The position numbers were made by a program, and so were the translations under genes. DNA of 25,956 bases. Origin: JALYUA01 sp038229875. GTDB lineage: Bacteria; Acidobacteriota; Thermoanaerobaculia; UBA5066; Gp7-AA6. Positions 8,676 through 16,531 of this stretch are shown here, piece by piece (within the stretch, counting starts at the first letter, position 1; each line of letters starts with the position of its first letter). Location: NCBI GenBank assembly GCA_038229875.1, contig JBBROA010000058.1, positions 1-25,956 of the forward strand. Direction: 5' to 3'. The notes beneath the pieces were generated by a model. That model was not told the DNA's origin. It made no database searches and was given only the letters and a program-made list of their open reading frames with translations.

Positions 8676-10003
8676 GACTTGCCTTCCTTCTTTGGCGGCG
8701 CTGCGTGGCCGGAGTGGTCCGATGCGGGGGCGGCTTCCGACTTCCCGGGAACGCGCTGCGCCACCGTCCCTCGCGGGTGGCGGTACCAGTCCGTATCCGC
8801 CAGGTCTTCCCGGACCTTGACGACCGTCATCATTCCGCCCATTTCTATGGGACCAAAAGGACCCCGAGCACCGCCCATCGAAACCGTATTCCTGGGAATC
8901 CGGTCCGGCGTGACGTGCTCGATCATGTCGCCCATCCCCTCCGCTCCCATGATCATCGTGCCGGGGACGAGCGCGCTCGCGGGCCCCTCCAGGCCGTTCG
9001 TGTCCACACCGATCAGATTGGGGATCTCATGGCCCATCTGGTTCATCGTGTGGTGTGACTTGTGACAGTGAAATGCCCAGTCGCCCGGGTTGTCCGCGAC
9101 GAACTCGATGTCTCTCGTGGCTCCCACGGGCACGTTGACAGTGTTCTCCGGCCACCAGGCCGATTCGGGGATGGGTCCGGCGTCGGTGCCCGTGACATAG
9201 AACTTGTGACCGTGGATGTGGACGGGATGAGAGTCCATCGTCAGGTTCGCCAGGCGTATCCGCACGTGGTCGCCGCGTCGGACGACGAGGTGGTCCGTGC
9301 CGGGAAACGCGCGGCTGTTGAACGTGAACATGTTGAAGTCGAGCATCACGGTGGGGTCCGGAGTCGCCGTGCCCGGCTTTATGAACCACTCGCCGAGCAT
9401 GATCGCGAAGTCCCGGTCGACCCGCCTCACGGCCTCGTTGCGGGGATGAATGATGAAGAGTCCCTGCATACCCATTGCGAGCTGGACCATTTCGTCGAAG
9501 TGCGGGTGATACATCAGCGTGCCGTTCTGCCGGAGTGTGAACTCATACGCGTAGGTCTCACCGGGGGCGATCTTCGGCTGCGTGAGGCCCGAGACGCCGT
9601 CCATTCCATTCGGCAGCAGCACTCCGTGCCAGTGGATGGAGGTCCCCTCGGACAGCTTGTTCGTGACGAGAAGCCGGACGCGGTCGCCCTCGACGACCTC
9701 GATCGTCGGGCCCGGGCTCGTCCCGTTGTAACCCCAGCAATTCACGACCAACCCGGGCGTGAATTCGCGTTTTACCGGCTCCGCGATCAGATGAAAGACC
9801 TTGACCCCGTTTTCCATCTGAAAAGGCAGCGTGGTCAGATTCGGAGTGATCACCGGCGAACGGCCTCCCTGCCGGCGCGCTCCCGCCAGCCGGCTGCGAT
9901 GTCCGTCCGTCGATGAGGCCGGCCGGGCATCCGCGCGGCCCATCACGGTGCCACCGAGGAGGCCGGCGAGACTCGACCCGAAAAGCTTTCTGCGTGAGAT
10001 CAC
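8672..10003 (-). CDS. Tat-exported multicopper oxidase
   Basis: Multicopper oxidases of resistance loci oxidise Cu(I) to the less toxic Cu(II) in the periplasm. The 443-residue protein opens with a twin-arginine signal (SRRKLFGSSLAGLLGG). All four copper-binding motifs are visible: HWH (124-126), HPH (166-168), HPVHIHGH (from 259) and HCHxxxHxxxxM (His312, Cys313, His314, His318, Met323), giving the T1 centre and the T2/T3 cluster. After the last motif it has a Met- and His-containing tail ending HSGHAAPPKKEG. The GTG start overlaps the TGA of the outer-membrane efflux gene, and GAGGAG precedes it by 8 bases. It is related to CopA/CueO-type oxidases in motif layout, but it is shorter and lacks the long Met-rich insert of CueO. 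Confidence 0.92.
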   Translation of the reverse strand: MISRRKLFGSSLAGLLGGTVMGRADARPASSTDGHRSRLAGARRQGGRSPVITPNLTTLPFQMENGVKVFHLIAEPVKREFTPGLVVNCWGYNGTSPGPTIEVVEGDRVRLLVTNKLSEGTSIHWHGVLLPNGMDGVSGLTQPKIAPGETYAYEFTLRQNGTLMYHPHFDEMVQLAMGMQGLFIIHPRNEAVRRVDRDFAIMLGEWFIKPGTATPDPTVMLDFNMFTFNSRAFPGTDHLVVRRGDHVRIRLANLTMDSHPVHIHGHKFYVTGTDAGPIPESAWWPENTVNVPVGATRDIEFVADNPGDWAFHCHKSHHTMNQMGHEIPNLIGVDTNGLEGPASALVPGTMIMGAEGMGDMIEHVTPDRIPRNTVSMGGARGPFGPIEMGGMMTVVKVREDLADTDWYRHPRGTVAQRVPGKSEAAPASDHSGHAAPPKKEGKS

Positions 10004-11424
10004 CTGGAGCCTCCTCTGATAGCGGATTCGTCGGCCATGGTCCGGCGCTCGAGAGGCGACCGCCGGGAGCGGTTGTCTTCCTCCGTTCCGCCCACGCCGT
10101 TTACGACGAGGTCGAAGTCGCTACGGGCCTTCCAGTAGTCGAGCTGCGCCTCGATGTATTCATGCCTCGCATTGATCTCGTTCTGTTTCGCCTGGAGGAG
10201 CTGAAAGAGACCGAAGAGCATCGCGTTGTACTGGAGCGACGTCAGCTCGACGATTCGCCGGCGCCTCGGAAGGAGGACGTCCCGGTAATACTCGACCCGG
10301 GCGCGGGAGGAGAGAAGGCGTGCTCGAACGGCGCGGATCTCTGAGCCCGCTTCGGCCTGGACCGCCACGAGACGCTGCTCGGCCTGGGCGAGCCGGGCCT
10401 CCGCGCGCGTCCGGCCAGCCCGCCCCCGGTTGAAGATCGGGATCGGCAGCTGGATCGAAGGCCCCGTCGTCTTCGTTCCATCGGACTCTCGCTCCTGGTG
10501 ACCGCCCACTGAGATGTCGCCGACCACCGAGGTGCGGGCGATTGGAAGGGCGGCTTTCGCCGCCTCGACTTCCCTCTGCGCGATTGCGATGTCGAGCCGG
10601 CGGGACACCAGCGAAGCGTCGATCTCCTCCTGAGAAAGCTCTCGATCCGCGAGCGGAGGAAAATCCTCTCGCGCCCTCCAGTCGATCATCCGGTCCCGGA
10701 GGCCCATCTCCCGCAGGAGCTTCTCCCGTCGAACGAGGGCGTTTTCCTCTCCGCGCGCGAGATCGAGCTTGGCTTCTTCGTAGCGCGCCTGCTCGTTTTC
10801 GAGATCGAGATCGTTCAGGTTGCCCACCGAGTTCATTCGGCGCGCAAGCTCCGCGCTCGTTCGCGTGGACTCGACGATCGTCCGCTCCATCCCGACCCGC
10901 TGGAGCGTGGCGACCAGGTCGTAAAAGCTCTCGCGCACTTCGGCGCCGAGATGGATGACTTCTGCGGTGACGCGCAGTTTCTCCGCCTCGAAGGTCGCTT
11001 TCCCGACGGCGCGCCTGCGCGGCAGGAGAAAGAGATCGACCAGGGTCTGGGTGACCAGCACTTCGAATGGCCGGAACGGGCTCGCCGGGAACCTCAGCTC
11101 CGCCTCCGCGATCGGATTTCGGATCGTGCTCGCTTCGATCAGATCCGCCCGGGCAATTCCGAGCTCGCCGAGAACGACCTGAAGGCGAGGATTGTTGACC
11201 ATGGCGATCGCCACGGCCTTGTCGGCGTCGAGCTCGCCCTGCAGCATGGAGGCGACACGCGGGTCATCCGTCGATGACGCACCGCTCTTGACCTCGAGGG
11301 ACTGATGAGTTCTCTCCTGAACCGACTTGCGAACGTCGTCGAGGCCCGAATCCCGCGGCACGCTCGCGCAGCCGGTGACGAGCAGAAGCGACGCTCCGAG
11401 AGGAACCAGAATCGCACGGCTCAT
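10000..11424 (-). CDS. Outer-membrane efflux lipoprotein, TolC/CusC family
   Basis: TolC-type proteins form trimeric channels spanning the outer membrane and periplasm. The 474-residue protein has a lipoprotein signal (SLLLVTGC, Cys19) and then two repeats of long amphipathic helices, for example the stretches around VRESFYDLVATLQRVGMER and AEARLAQAEQRLVAVQAEAG, with strand-forming parts near PSIQLPIPIFNRGRAG, which is typical of the family. The C-terminus ends in a charged tail. The ATG overlaps the stop of the Met/His lipoprotein gene (ATGA), and the TGA overlaps the oxidase start, so it sits mid-operon. No membrane-fusion adaptor or intact RND pump is encoded nearby. The only RND gene in the window is the truncated fragment at the left. 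Confidence 0.9.
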   Translation of the reverse strand: MSRAILVPLGASLLLVTGCASVPRDSGLDDVRKSVQERTHQSLEVKSGASSTDDPRVASMLQGELDADKAVAIAMVNNPRLQVVLGELGIARADLIEASTIRNPIAEAELRFPASPFRPFEVLVTQTLVDLFLLPRRRAVGKATFEAEKLRVTAEVIHLGAEVRESFYDLVATLQRVGMERTIVESTRTSAELARRMNSVGNLNDLDLENEQARYEEAKLDLARGEENALVRREKLLREMGLRDRMIDWRAREDFPPLADRELSQEEIDASLVSRRLDIAIAQREVEAAKAALPIARTSVVGDISVGGHQERESDGTKTTGPSIQLPIPIFNRGRAGRTRAEARLAQAEQRLVAVQAEAGSEIRAVRARLLSSRARVEYYRDVLLPRRRRIVELTSLQYNAMLFGLFQLLQAKQNEINARHEYIEAQLDYWKARSDFDLVVNGVGGTEEDNRSRRSPLERRTMADESAIRGGSR

Positions 11425-12377
11425 CGCGGCGATCCGGACGGCCTCGCGGGTGCCGGGGTCGGGGTCGGGCGAGTCCTGGGGCCGGCAGAAGGCGGCCCGT
11501 CCATTTTCATTTTCCCGTGGTCCATCTTCATGGGCGCCTGCTCTTCCGATTTCTTCCCTGACCCCATGTCCATCCCTCCCTGCCCCATGTTCATCGTCGA
11601 ACCCGCCTCGGCCGCTTTTCGGGATTCGTCGACAGATGCCGATTGCGGTGCGTCCTGCTGGTCTCCCTTCAGAGTTCCTGAAGGACTGAGGGCCGCAATC
11701 TCGCGGCTCGTGCGGGGGGACGCTGAAGCAGGAGCCGCCGCGTCGCCTTTCATGGGCATTTCCATCGCCGGCGCACTTTTCGGCGTGGCCGACCCGGCGT
11801 TCATCTGCGACTTGTCGTGGCCCATCATCGCCGAGTGGTCCATCGTCCCCAAGGAGGAGGGCGACGCCGGCCTCGCCGCTCCCCCCATCTGCATGCCCGC
11901 CATGTCGTGTGTCTTCGCCGCGAGGTTCTTGGGCGCCGGGGATGAAGTTTTCGGCGGCTCCGGCGCCATCTTCGACATGTCGTGGCCCATCGACGAGTGA
12001 TCCATCGCGATCGAAGATGTCTTCCCGGACGCGGGCTGCGGCGATGTGCCATCCCTCATCTTCGACATGTCATGACCCATCGCCGAGTGATCCCTGGGCT
12101 CCCGAGTCGGACCCTCATGATCCAACGCGTTGCCGGGAGAGGAAGCTGCCGAGCCTGCGGGTGCAGCAAGCGTGGCTTCCGAGGCGACCCTGGTCGTCGG
12201 TGTGCGGGCGTCGGGCGCGTCCATTCCGTTCGCGTTCCGTCGCGGACCGCCCCTCTCCTGGCAGCTCGCGACGCCCAACAGAAGCACCGCGCCGATCGCC
12301 GCGAGGCGGCGGGAGGCTCGGCCCCGGAATTCGATCCAGAACCTGCAGTTCGAGACTCGACTGCGAATGGGTAGCAT
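11421..12377 (-). CDS. Met/His-repeat lipoprotein, probable periplasmic copper sponge
   Basis: The ~318-residue protein has a lipoprotein signal peptide (AAIGAVLLLGVASC, Cys39), then a low-complexity mature chain rich in Met, His, Ala, Pro and Ser. A motif occurs three times: DHSAMGHDMSKM (codons near 12060-12095), DHSSMGHDMSKM (near 11967-12003) and the variant DHSAMMGHDKSQM (near 11800-11840). Further clusters are HDMAGMQMGG, MNMGQGGMDMG and MKMDHGKMKMD. Such Met and His clusters bind Cu(I) and Ag(I). The ATG at 12377 is chosen because GGAG lies 9 bases upstream; the frame is open further, but that part is unlike a signal peptide. The stop overlaps the start of the efflux gene. I do not recognise a named family. 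It is likely anchored in a membrane by its lipid. Confidence 0.8.
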   Translation of the reverse strand: MLPIRSRVSNCRFWIEFRGRASRRLAAIGAVLLLGVASCQERGGPRRNANGMDAPDARTPTTRVASEATLAAPAGSAASSPGNALDHEGPTREPRDHSAMGHDMSKMRDGTSPQPASGKTSSIAMDHSSMGHDMSKMAPEPPKTSSPAPKNLAAKTHDMAGMQMGGAARPASPSSLGTMDHSAMMGHDKSQMNAGSATPKSAPAMEMPMKGDAAAPASASPRTSREIAALSPSGTLKGDQQDAPQSASVDESRKAAEAGSTMNMGQGGMDMGSGKKSEEQAPMKMDHGKMKMDGPPSAGPRTRPTPTPAPARPSGSPR

Positions 12378-12450
12378 CAAGGTTTTCTCCAACGAACGAC
12401 GACAGGCGCTCACCCAACCGGGGCGTGCGCAGCACCGACGGAGAAGAAAC

Positions 12451-12855
12451 CTAGAGGCGAAGAACGGAGAGGGGGTCGCCTCCCCAGGAGGAAGGGAGAG
12501 CACGAGGCCGCGAGACTTCCCGTCCAACGGTCTCAACTCCCGCTAGACCGGAAGCCGGAGCCGGCAGCGAGACGACGGAGAAGGATGGCGACTGGAACTG
12601 GGAAACCGAGACGACGAGCGCGGATCTCATCGCACTGTGGACCTTGCCCGGACAGCCGGGGGAATCGGGCGAAGACCTTGAATTCTGACCGCTCCCATGC
12701 TCCGAGCAACCTCGCAACGCCGGATCGAAGCCGCTCGCGTCCGAGGATGCTCCTGCCATCGGGGCTGCCGCGCACCGGAGCTCACAAGCGCCGACGAGCG
12801 AAGGGAACGCACCAACCCACACGGCAAACAGGCCGGCGATCAGGCGTACGCGCAT
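12451..12855 (-). CDS. Small exported Cys-containing protein, first gene of the leftward copper operon
   Basis: The 134-residue protein has a Sec signal peptide (VRLIAGLFAVWVGAFPSLVG) followed by ACELRC, and two further Cys (RGCSEHG, PGCPGKVH), giving four Cys and nearby His. The second half is Ser/Pro/Val-rich and ends PLSVLRL. Small secreted proteins with this CxxxC...C...C layout and a short hydrophobic C-terminus are often the first genes of copper-resistance clusters, but I know no function. The ATG at 12855 was chosen because the signal peptide begins there; no clear Shine-Dalgarno site is visible. It lies 126 bases from the shared operator and 73 bases upstream of the next gene. It could bind metal directly or, as a leader-type gene, be a low-constraint ORF. 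Confidence 0.6.
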   Translation of the reverse strand: MRVRLIAGLFAVWVGAFPSLVGACELRCAAAPMAGASSDASGFDPALRGCSEHGSGQNSRSSPDSPGCPGKVHSAMRSALVVSVSQFQSPSFSVVSLPAPASGLAGVETVGREVSRPRALPSSWGGDPLSVLRL

Positions 12856-12977
12856 CGGAGTTACTTTAACCCCGGTCCACCGCGAGCGATTCCAGAGAGC
12901 GAAAAGATCATGAAGCCAGCACAGCAAGTTTCGGTCCAGACCCGAACTCCAATTCCGAAAGCGGGTTCAGGAGCCAA

Positions 12978-13000
12978 AATATACTCCCATAGAGTATAGT
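12978..13000. promoter_or_regulatory. Palindromic operator with overlapping -10 boxes on both strands
   Basis: ATACTC (12981-12986) and GAGTAT (12992-12997) form a perfect 6-base inverted repeat around CCATA. It ends 13 bases before the csoR ATG. TATAGT (12995-13000) resembles a -10 for csoR, while TATATT and TATACT on the minus strand could serve the leftward operon. CsoR-family operators are GC-cored palindromes with AT-rich ends placed on the promoter, which fits. Neither strand shows a clear -35. Confidence 0.6.
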
Positions 13001-13010
13001 TTCAGCGGGT

Positions 13011-13319
13011 ATGACACGAAAACTCACGCTCGCGACGATCGAGAATGTGTTCGTCCCGGACGAGCGGAAAATCCAGGTCCGCAAGAGGCTCAACCGGGCT
13101 CGTGGTCAGGTCGACGGCATCGAGCGGATGCTTTCGGAGAACCGCCCCTGTGCGGAAATCCTTCAGCAGATCGCGGCGGCGCAGGAGGCGCTTCGCGGCG
13201 CCGGCAAGCTGATGGTCCGCAACTACATGGAGAAGTGCGCGACCGAAGGGATCAAGGCTGGCCGCGAAAAGGAAGTTTACGACGAGTTTCTGGATCTCAT
13301 CTATCGAATGGTTCGGTAG
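13011..13319 (+). CDS. csoR: CsoR/RcnR-family metal-sensing repressor with altered ligand set
   Basis: CsoR-family proteins are all-helical DNA-binding repressors that release their operator when Cu(I), Ni/Co or another ligand binds. The 102-residue protein has the DUF156 pattern: RLNRARGQVDGIERML, then RPCAEILQQIAAAQEAL, then the third helix. The Cu(I) ligands of M. tuberculosis CsoR are Cys36, His61 and Cys65. Here the same spacing gives Cys47, Tyr72 and Cys76, so the His is replaced by Tyr. It has an N-terminal extension of ~11 residues relative to that protein. It heads the rightward operon with the Cys-triplet protein and copA and lies next to the palindrome at 12981-12997, which suggests that it represses both operons. 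Its inducer is uncertain because of the missing His. Confidence 0.9.
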   Translation: MTRKLTLATIENVFVPDERKIQVRKRLNRARGQVDGIERMLSENRPCAEILQQIAAAQEALRGAGKLMVRNYMEKCATEGIKAGREKEVYDEFLDLIYRMVR

Positions 13320-13342
13320 ATGCATCAAAGAAGGCGAGAGTC

Positions 13343-13594
13343 ATGACGAAGCGAACGCTGGTGTTCCTGGCAGGAGCCTTCGTCACTGCCGGCGCCGCGG
13401 CAGGGACATCAGGGACGACGAAGACGGCGAATTCCGACGCCTGGACCTGCAGCCTGACAGGCAAGACGGTTCAGGCCTGCTGCTGCATTCAACAGAAGGA
13501 CGGAAAGCTCTACTGCACTCTCGCCAAGAAAACGGTGGAATCGTGCTGCTGCAAGGCGGCCGCGAGCTCGGGCAAGAGCACCGCTGCCCGCTAA
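13343..13594 (+). CDS. Small secreted Cys-triplet protein
   Basis: The 83-residue protein starts with a Sec signal peptide (KRTLVFLAGAFVTAGAAAG). The mature part carries two similar units, TCSLTGKTVQACCC and CTLAKKTVESCCC, separated by IQQKDGKLY. This gives eight Cys in about 35 residues, two of them as CCC triplets. The duplicated unit and dense Cys suggest high-capacity soft-metal binding in the periplasm. ATG at 13343 is chosen because the signal peptide begins there; the frame extends upstream into csoR. It lies 23 bases after csoR and 45 bases before copA, so it is in the same operon. Whether the Cys are reduced and able to bind copper in the oxidising periplasm cannot be seen. I do not know a characterised homologue. 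Confidence 0.8.
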   Translation: MTKRTLVFLAGAFVTAGAAAGTSGTTKTANSDAWTCSLTGKTVQACCCIQQKDGKLYCTLAKKTVESCCCKAAASSGKSTAAR

Positions 13595-13639
13595 GCCGCA
13601 TTTCCGTTTGACGTTTCTCAACCAACGGGGAAGAACATT

Positions 13640-16177
13640 TTGAATCCAACAGAGTTGCCAGTCGCCACACCGCTGCCCGCCGCGACAATCCACGTCGATC
13701 CCGTGTGCGGAATGACCGTCTCCGAGAAGACTCCGCATCGTTTGTCTCTGAGCGGGACGGAGTTCTTCTTCTGCAGCGCGGGATGCCTGGAGAAGTTTCA
13801 AAAGGCGCCGCAGACCTACGCCTACGCCCCTCAGGAGCCGGTGAAAGCACCGCCCGTCGCAAGACAGGACGCGCCACCTGCTCCTGCGCGCGCGAGTGGG
13901 GGGTTCACTTGCCCGATGCATCCGGAGGTGCGCAGTCCGGCCCCCGGCTCCTGCCCGAAGTGCGGCATGGCGCTCGAGCCCCTCACGCCGGCGGAGGCCC
14001 CGTCCCGCACCCGATGGACCTGCCCGATGCACCCCGAAATCGTTCGCGACGAGCCTGGAAACTGCCCGATCTGCGGCATGGCGCTCGAGCCGATGACGGT
14101 TTCCGCGGACGACGAAGAAAATCCCGAGCTCGTCGACATGCGGCGGCGTTTCCGGGTCTCCGCGGTGCTTTCGGTCCCGCTCCTGCTTCTGGCGATGCGA
14201 GAGCTCCTGCCCGGACCGGCGGGCATGGCGGTGATCCCCGGGCTCCCGTGGATCGAGCTGGCGCTCGCGACGCCGGTCGTTCTCTGGGGAGGCTGGCCCT
14301 TCTTCGTCCGTTTCGCTCAGTCGATCCGCAACCGCAGCCTGAATATGTTCACGCTGATCGGCCTCGGCGTCGCGGTCGCGTATCTTTACAGCCTCGCTGG
14401 AGTTTTTCTCCCGAATCTTTTCCCGGCTTCGTTCCGCGACGCCTCCGGACAGGTCGGCCTGTACTTCGAGGCGGCCGCCGTCATCGTCGCCCTCGTGCTC
14501 CTCGGACAGGTCCTGGAATTGAAGGCTCGGAGCAGGACGGGCGCCGCGATCCGCGCGCTCCTGGACCTCGCGCCGAAGACCGCGCGTCGCATCGGAGACG
14601 ACGACTCCGAGACAGACATCCCGCTCGATCAGGTCGCGGTCGGAGACCGGCTCCGGGTGCGACCGGGCGAGAAGATTCCCGTGGACGGATCGGTGCTCGA
14701 GGGCTCGACAGCCGTCGACGAGTCCATGGTGACCGGCGAGCCGATCCCGGTCGAAAAGAACCCCGGCGACCGTCTGATCGGAGCGACGGTGAACGGCGGC
14801 GGTTCCGTGATCCTGAAAGCCGAGCGGGTCGGAGCGGAGACGATGATCTCGCAGATCGTCCGGCTGGTCGGCGAAGCGCAACGGACGCGCGCCCCGATCC
14901 AGAAGCTCGCCGACGTCGTCGCCGGGTACTTCGTACCGATCGTCATCGCCATTGCGGTCATCACGTTCGGCGTCTGGGCGTTACTCGGGCCGGATCCGAA
15001 AATCGCGCATGCGCTGGTGAACGCCGTCGCCGTTCTGATCATCGCGTGCCCGTGCGCGCTGGGACTGGCGACTCCCATGTCCATCATGGTCGCGACGGGA
15101 AAAGCGGCGGGAGCCGGCGTGCTCTTCCGGAATGCCGAGGCGATCGAGTCGCTGAGGAAGGTGGACACCCTCGTCATCGACAAGACGGGGACGATCACGG
15201 AAGGCAAGCCGCGTGTCGCCACCGTGGTGGCGCAACCCGGGTTCGACGACTCGGAGGTCCTCCGGGTGGCGGCCAGCCTCGAGCGCGGCAGCGAGCACCC
15301 GCTTGCGGCCTCGATCCTGGCGGCAGCCGCAGAAAAGAAGCTCCATCTCGAGCCCATTCAGGAGTTCAAGTCGCTGACGGGGCGAGGCGTTTCCGGACGC
15401 CTGGCCGGACGGGCGGTCTCGCTCGGGAACCGGAAATTGCTCGACGAGCTGCGCGTCGACTCTGAGCCGCTGGGCGCCCGGGCGGAAGACATGCGGCGTC
15501 AGGGCCAGACCGCGATTTTCCTGGCCGTGGACGCGAAACTGGCGGGCGTGATCGGCGTCGCCGACCCGATCAAGACGACGAGCCCCGACGCCATTCGGCT
15601 GCTGCGCGAGGACGGGATCCGCGTCGTCATGCTCACCGGCGACAGCCAGACGACGGCGAACGCTGTGGCGAGTCAGCTCGGAATCGACGAAGTCGTCGCC
15701 GAAGTCCTCCCGGAGGACAAGGTCAACGTCGTCAAGCGTTATCAGGCCGAAGGGCGATTCGTCGCGATGGCAGGGGATGGGATCAACGACGCGCCCGCTC
15801 TGGCGCAGGCACAGGTGGGAATCGCCATGGGCACCGGAACCGACGTGGCGATGGAGAGCGCCGGCGTGACGCTCCTGCGGGGCGACCTCATCGGCATCGT
15901 ACGGGCCCGTGCTCTCTCCCGGGCGACGATGCGAAACATAAAGCAGAATCTCTTCTTCGCCTTCCTCTACAACGTGCTCGGGATCCCGATCGCCGCCGGG
16001 GTGCTCTACCCCTTTTTCGGCCTTCTCTTGAGCCCGATGATCGCCGCGGCGGCGATGAGCTTCAGCTCGGTCTCGGTTATCGGAAATTCGTTGAGGCTGG
16101 CTCGCACCGACATCCAGGAGATTCCGGCGACACGTTCGAGAGAATCCAAAGGCAAAGAAGGGAACCTGACCCTCTAG
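13640..16177 (+). CDS. copA: Cu(I)-exporting P1B-type ATPase (CopA) with YHS and two heavy-metal-binding domains
   Basis: CopA pumps Cu(I) or Ag(I) from the cytoplasm. The 845-residue protein starts at a TTG. In order: a YHS domain (DPVCGMTVSE to ~60), two short CPMHPE...CxxCGM domains (~92-120 and ~130-158), the membrane helices, actuator TGE (365-367), the transport motif CPC (470-472), phosphorylated Asp514 in DKTGTITEGKP, the HP motif (GSEHPLA), GDGIND (Asp713) and a C-terminus with FLYNVLGIP and MSFSSVSVIGNSLRL. The YN and MxxSS residues mark the Cu(I) subclass (P1B-1). There is no ferredoxin-like HMA domain with CxxC; the YHS and CPMHPE domains seem to take its place. The stop TAG lies inside a CTAG that borders the inserted element. 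It is third in the operon after csoR. Confidence 0.95.
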   Translation: MNPTELPVATPLPAATIHVDPVCGMTVSEKTPHRLSLSGTEFFFCSAGCLEKFQKAPQTYAYAPQEPVKAPPVARQDAPPAPARASGGFTCPMHPEVRSPAPGSCPKCGMALEPLTPAEAPSRTRWTCPMHPEIVRDEPGNCPICGMALEPMTVSADDEENPELVDMRRRFRVSAVLSVPLLLLAMRELLPGPAGMAVIPGLPWIELALATPVVLWGGWPFFVRFAQSIRNRSLNMFTLIGLGVAVAYLYSLAGVFLPNLFPASFRDASGQVGLYFEAAAVIVALVLLGQVLELKARSRTGAAIRALLDLAPKTARRIGDDDSETDIPLDQVAVGDRLRVRPGEKIPVDGSVLEGSTAVDESMVTGEPIPVEKNPGDRLIGATVNGGGSVILKAERVGAETMISQIVRLVGEAQRTRAPIQKLADVVAGYFVPIVIAIAVITFGVWALLGPDPKIAHALVNAVAVLIIACPCALGLATPMSIMVATGKAAGAGVLFRNAEAIESLRKVDTLVIDKTGTITEGKPRVATVVAQPGFDDSEVLRVAASLERGSEHPLAASILAAAAEKKLHLEPIQEFKSLTGRGVSGRLAGRAVSLGNRKLLDELRVDSEPLGARAEDMRRQGQTAIFLAVDAKLAGVIGVADPIKTTSPDAIRLLREDGIRVVMLTGDSQTTANAVASQLGIDEVVAEVLPEDKVNVVKRYQAEGRFVAMAGDGINDAPALAQAQVGIAMGTGTDVAMESAGVTLLRGDLIGIVRARALSRATMRNIKQNLFFAFLYNVLGIPIAAGVLYPFFGLLLSPMIAAAAMSFSSVSVIGNSLRLARTDIQEIPATRSRESKGKEGNLTL

Positions 16178-16194
16178 CAGCCCGTGGAAAAAGG
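16178..16194 (+). repeat. Left terminal inverted repeat of the MITE-like element
   Basis: CAGCCCGTGGAAAAAGG begins immediately after the copA stop codon and pairs with the right end at 16515-16531 with one mismatch. Confidence 0.75.
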
Positions 16195-16514
16195 TGTGGG
16201 ATGGGTGACCGCCGGCAGAGCCGGCGTTCTCTACCGTCGGGGGTCTGCCTTTGGTGGACGAGTGGCGAGCGCCGCGGGGCCGGCTGGGAGGCGACGCGAC
16301 GAAGGCGATGCTGTTCGCATCCCGCGCCGCAGAGGCGCGTCGAAGAAAGCGGAGCGACAACGAGGTTGCAGACGGCCCCGCGCCGCCGCAACCCGAAGGG
16401 CGGACGGGCTTTTGCCCGGCGTTACGCGAGGAAGAGACCTCGGTTGACAGACACGAGAAAAGCCTCCGTTGTGCCTGTAGCCGATTGCAAAAGTCCGGAC
16501 GCGACACCCGCATC

Positions 16515-16531
16515 CCTTTTTCGACGGGCTG
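16515..16531 (-). repeat. Right terminal inverted repeat of the MITE-like element
   Basis: On the minus strand this reads CAGCCCGTCGAAAAAGG. A CTAG follows directly on the plus strand, as at the left end. Confidence 0.75.

Larger units (their letters stand above)
16178..16531. mobile_element. MITE-like non-coding element with terminal inverted repeats
   Basis: The ends match as inverted repeats: CAGCCCGTGGAAAAAGG at the left and CAGCCCGTCGAAAAAGG (read on the minus strand) at the right, 16 of 17 identical, with weaker similarity beyond. Each end abuts a CTAG (16174-16177 and 16532-16535), which may be a 4-base target duplication or part of the repeat. The ~320 bases inside contain small palindromes such as GCCGGCAGAGCCGGC. 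Open frames within are short and Arg-rich, and no transposase is present. I infer a non-autonomous element moved by a transposase encoded elsewhere. The parent family was not identified. Confidence 0.75.

Noticed and set aside
13409..14881. Long open frame (490 residues) on the minus strand opposite the Cys-triplet gene and copA
   Set aside because: Composition is Arg/His/Asp-rich with no motifs; it mirrors the copA coding frame, as is common in GC-rich DNA.
14981..16513. Long open frame (510 residues) on the minus strand opposite copA and the MITE-like element
   Set aside because: It crosses the end of copA into a non-coding element, has no recognisable domain, and copA is certain on the other strand.
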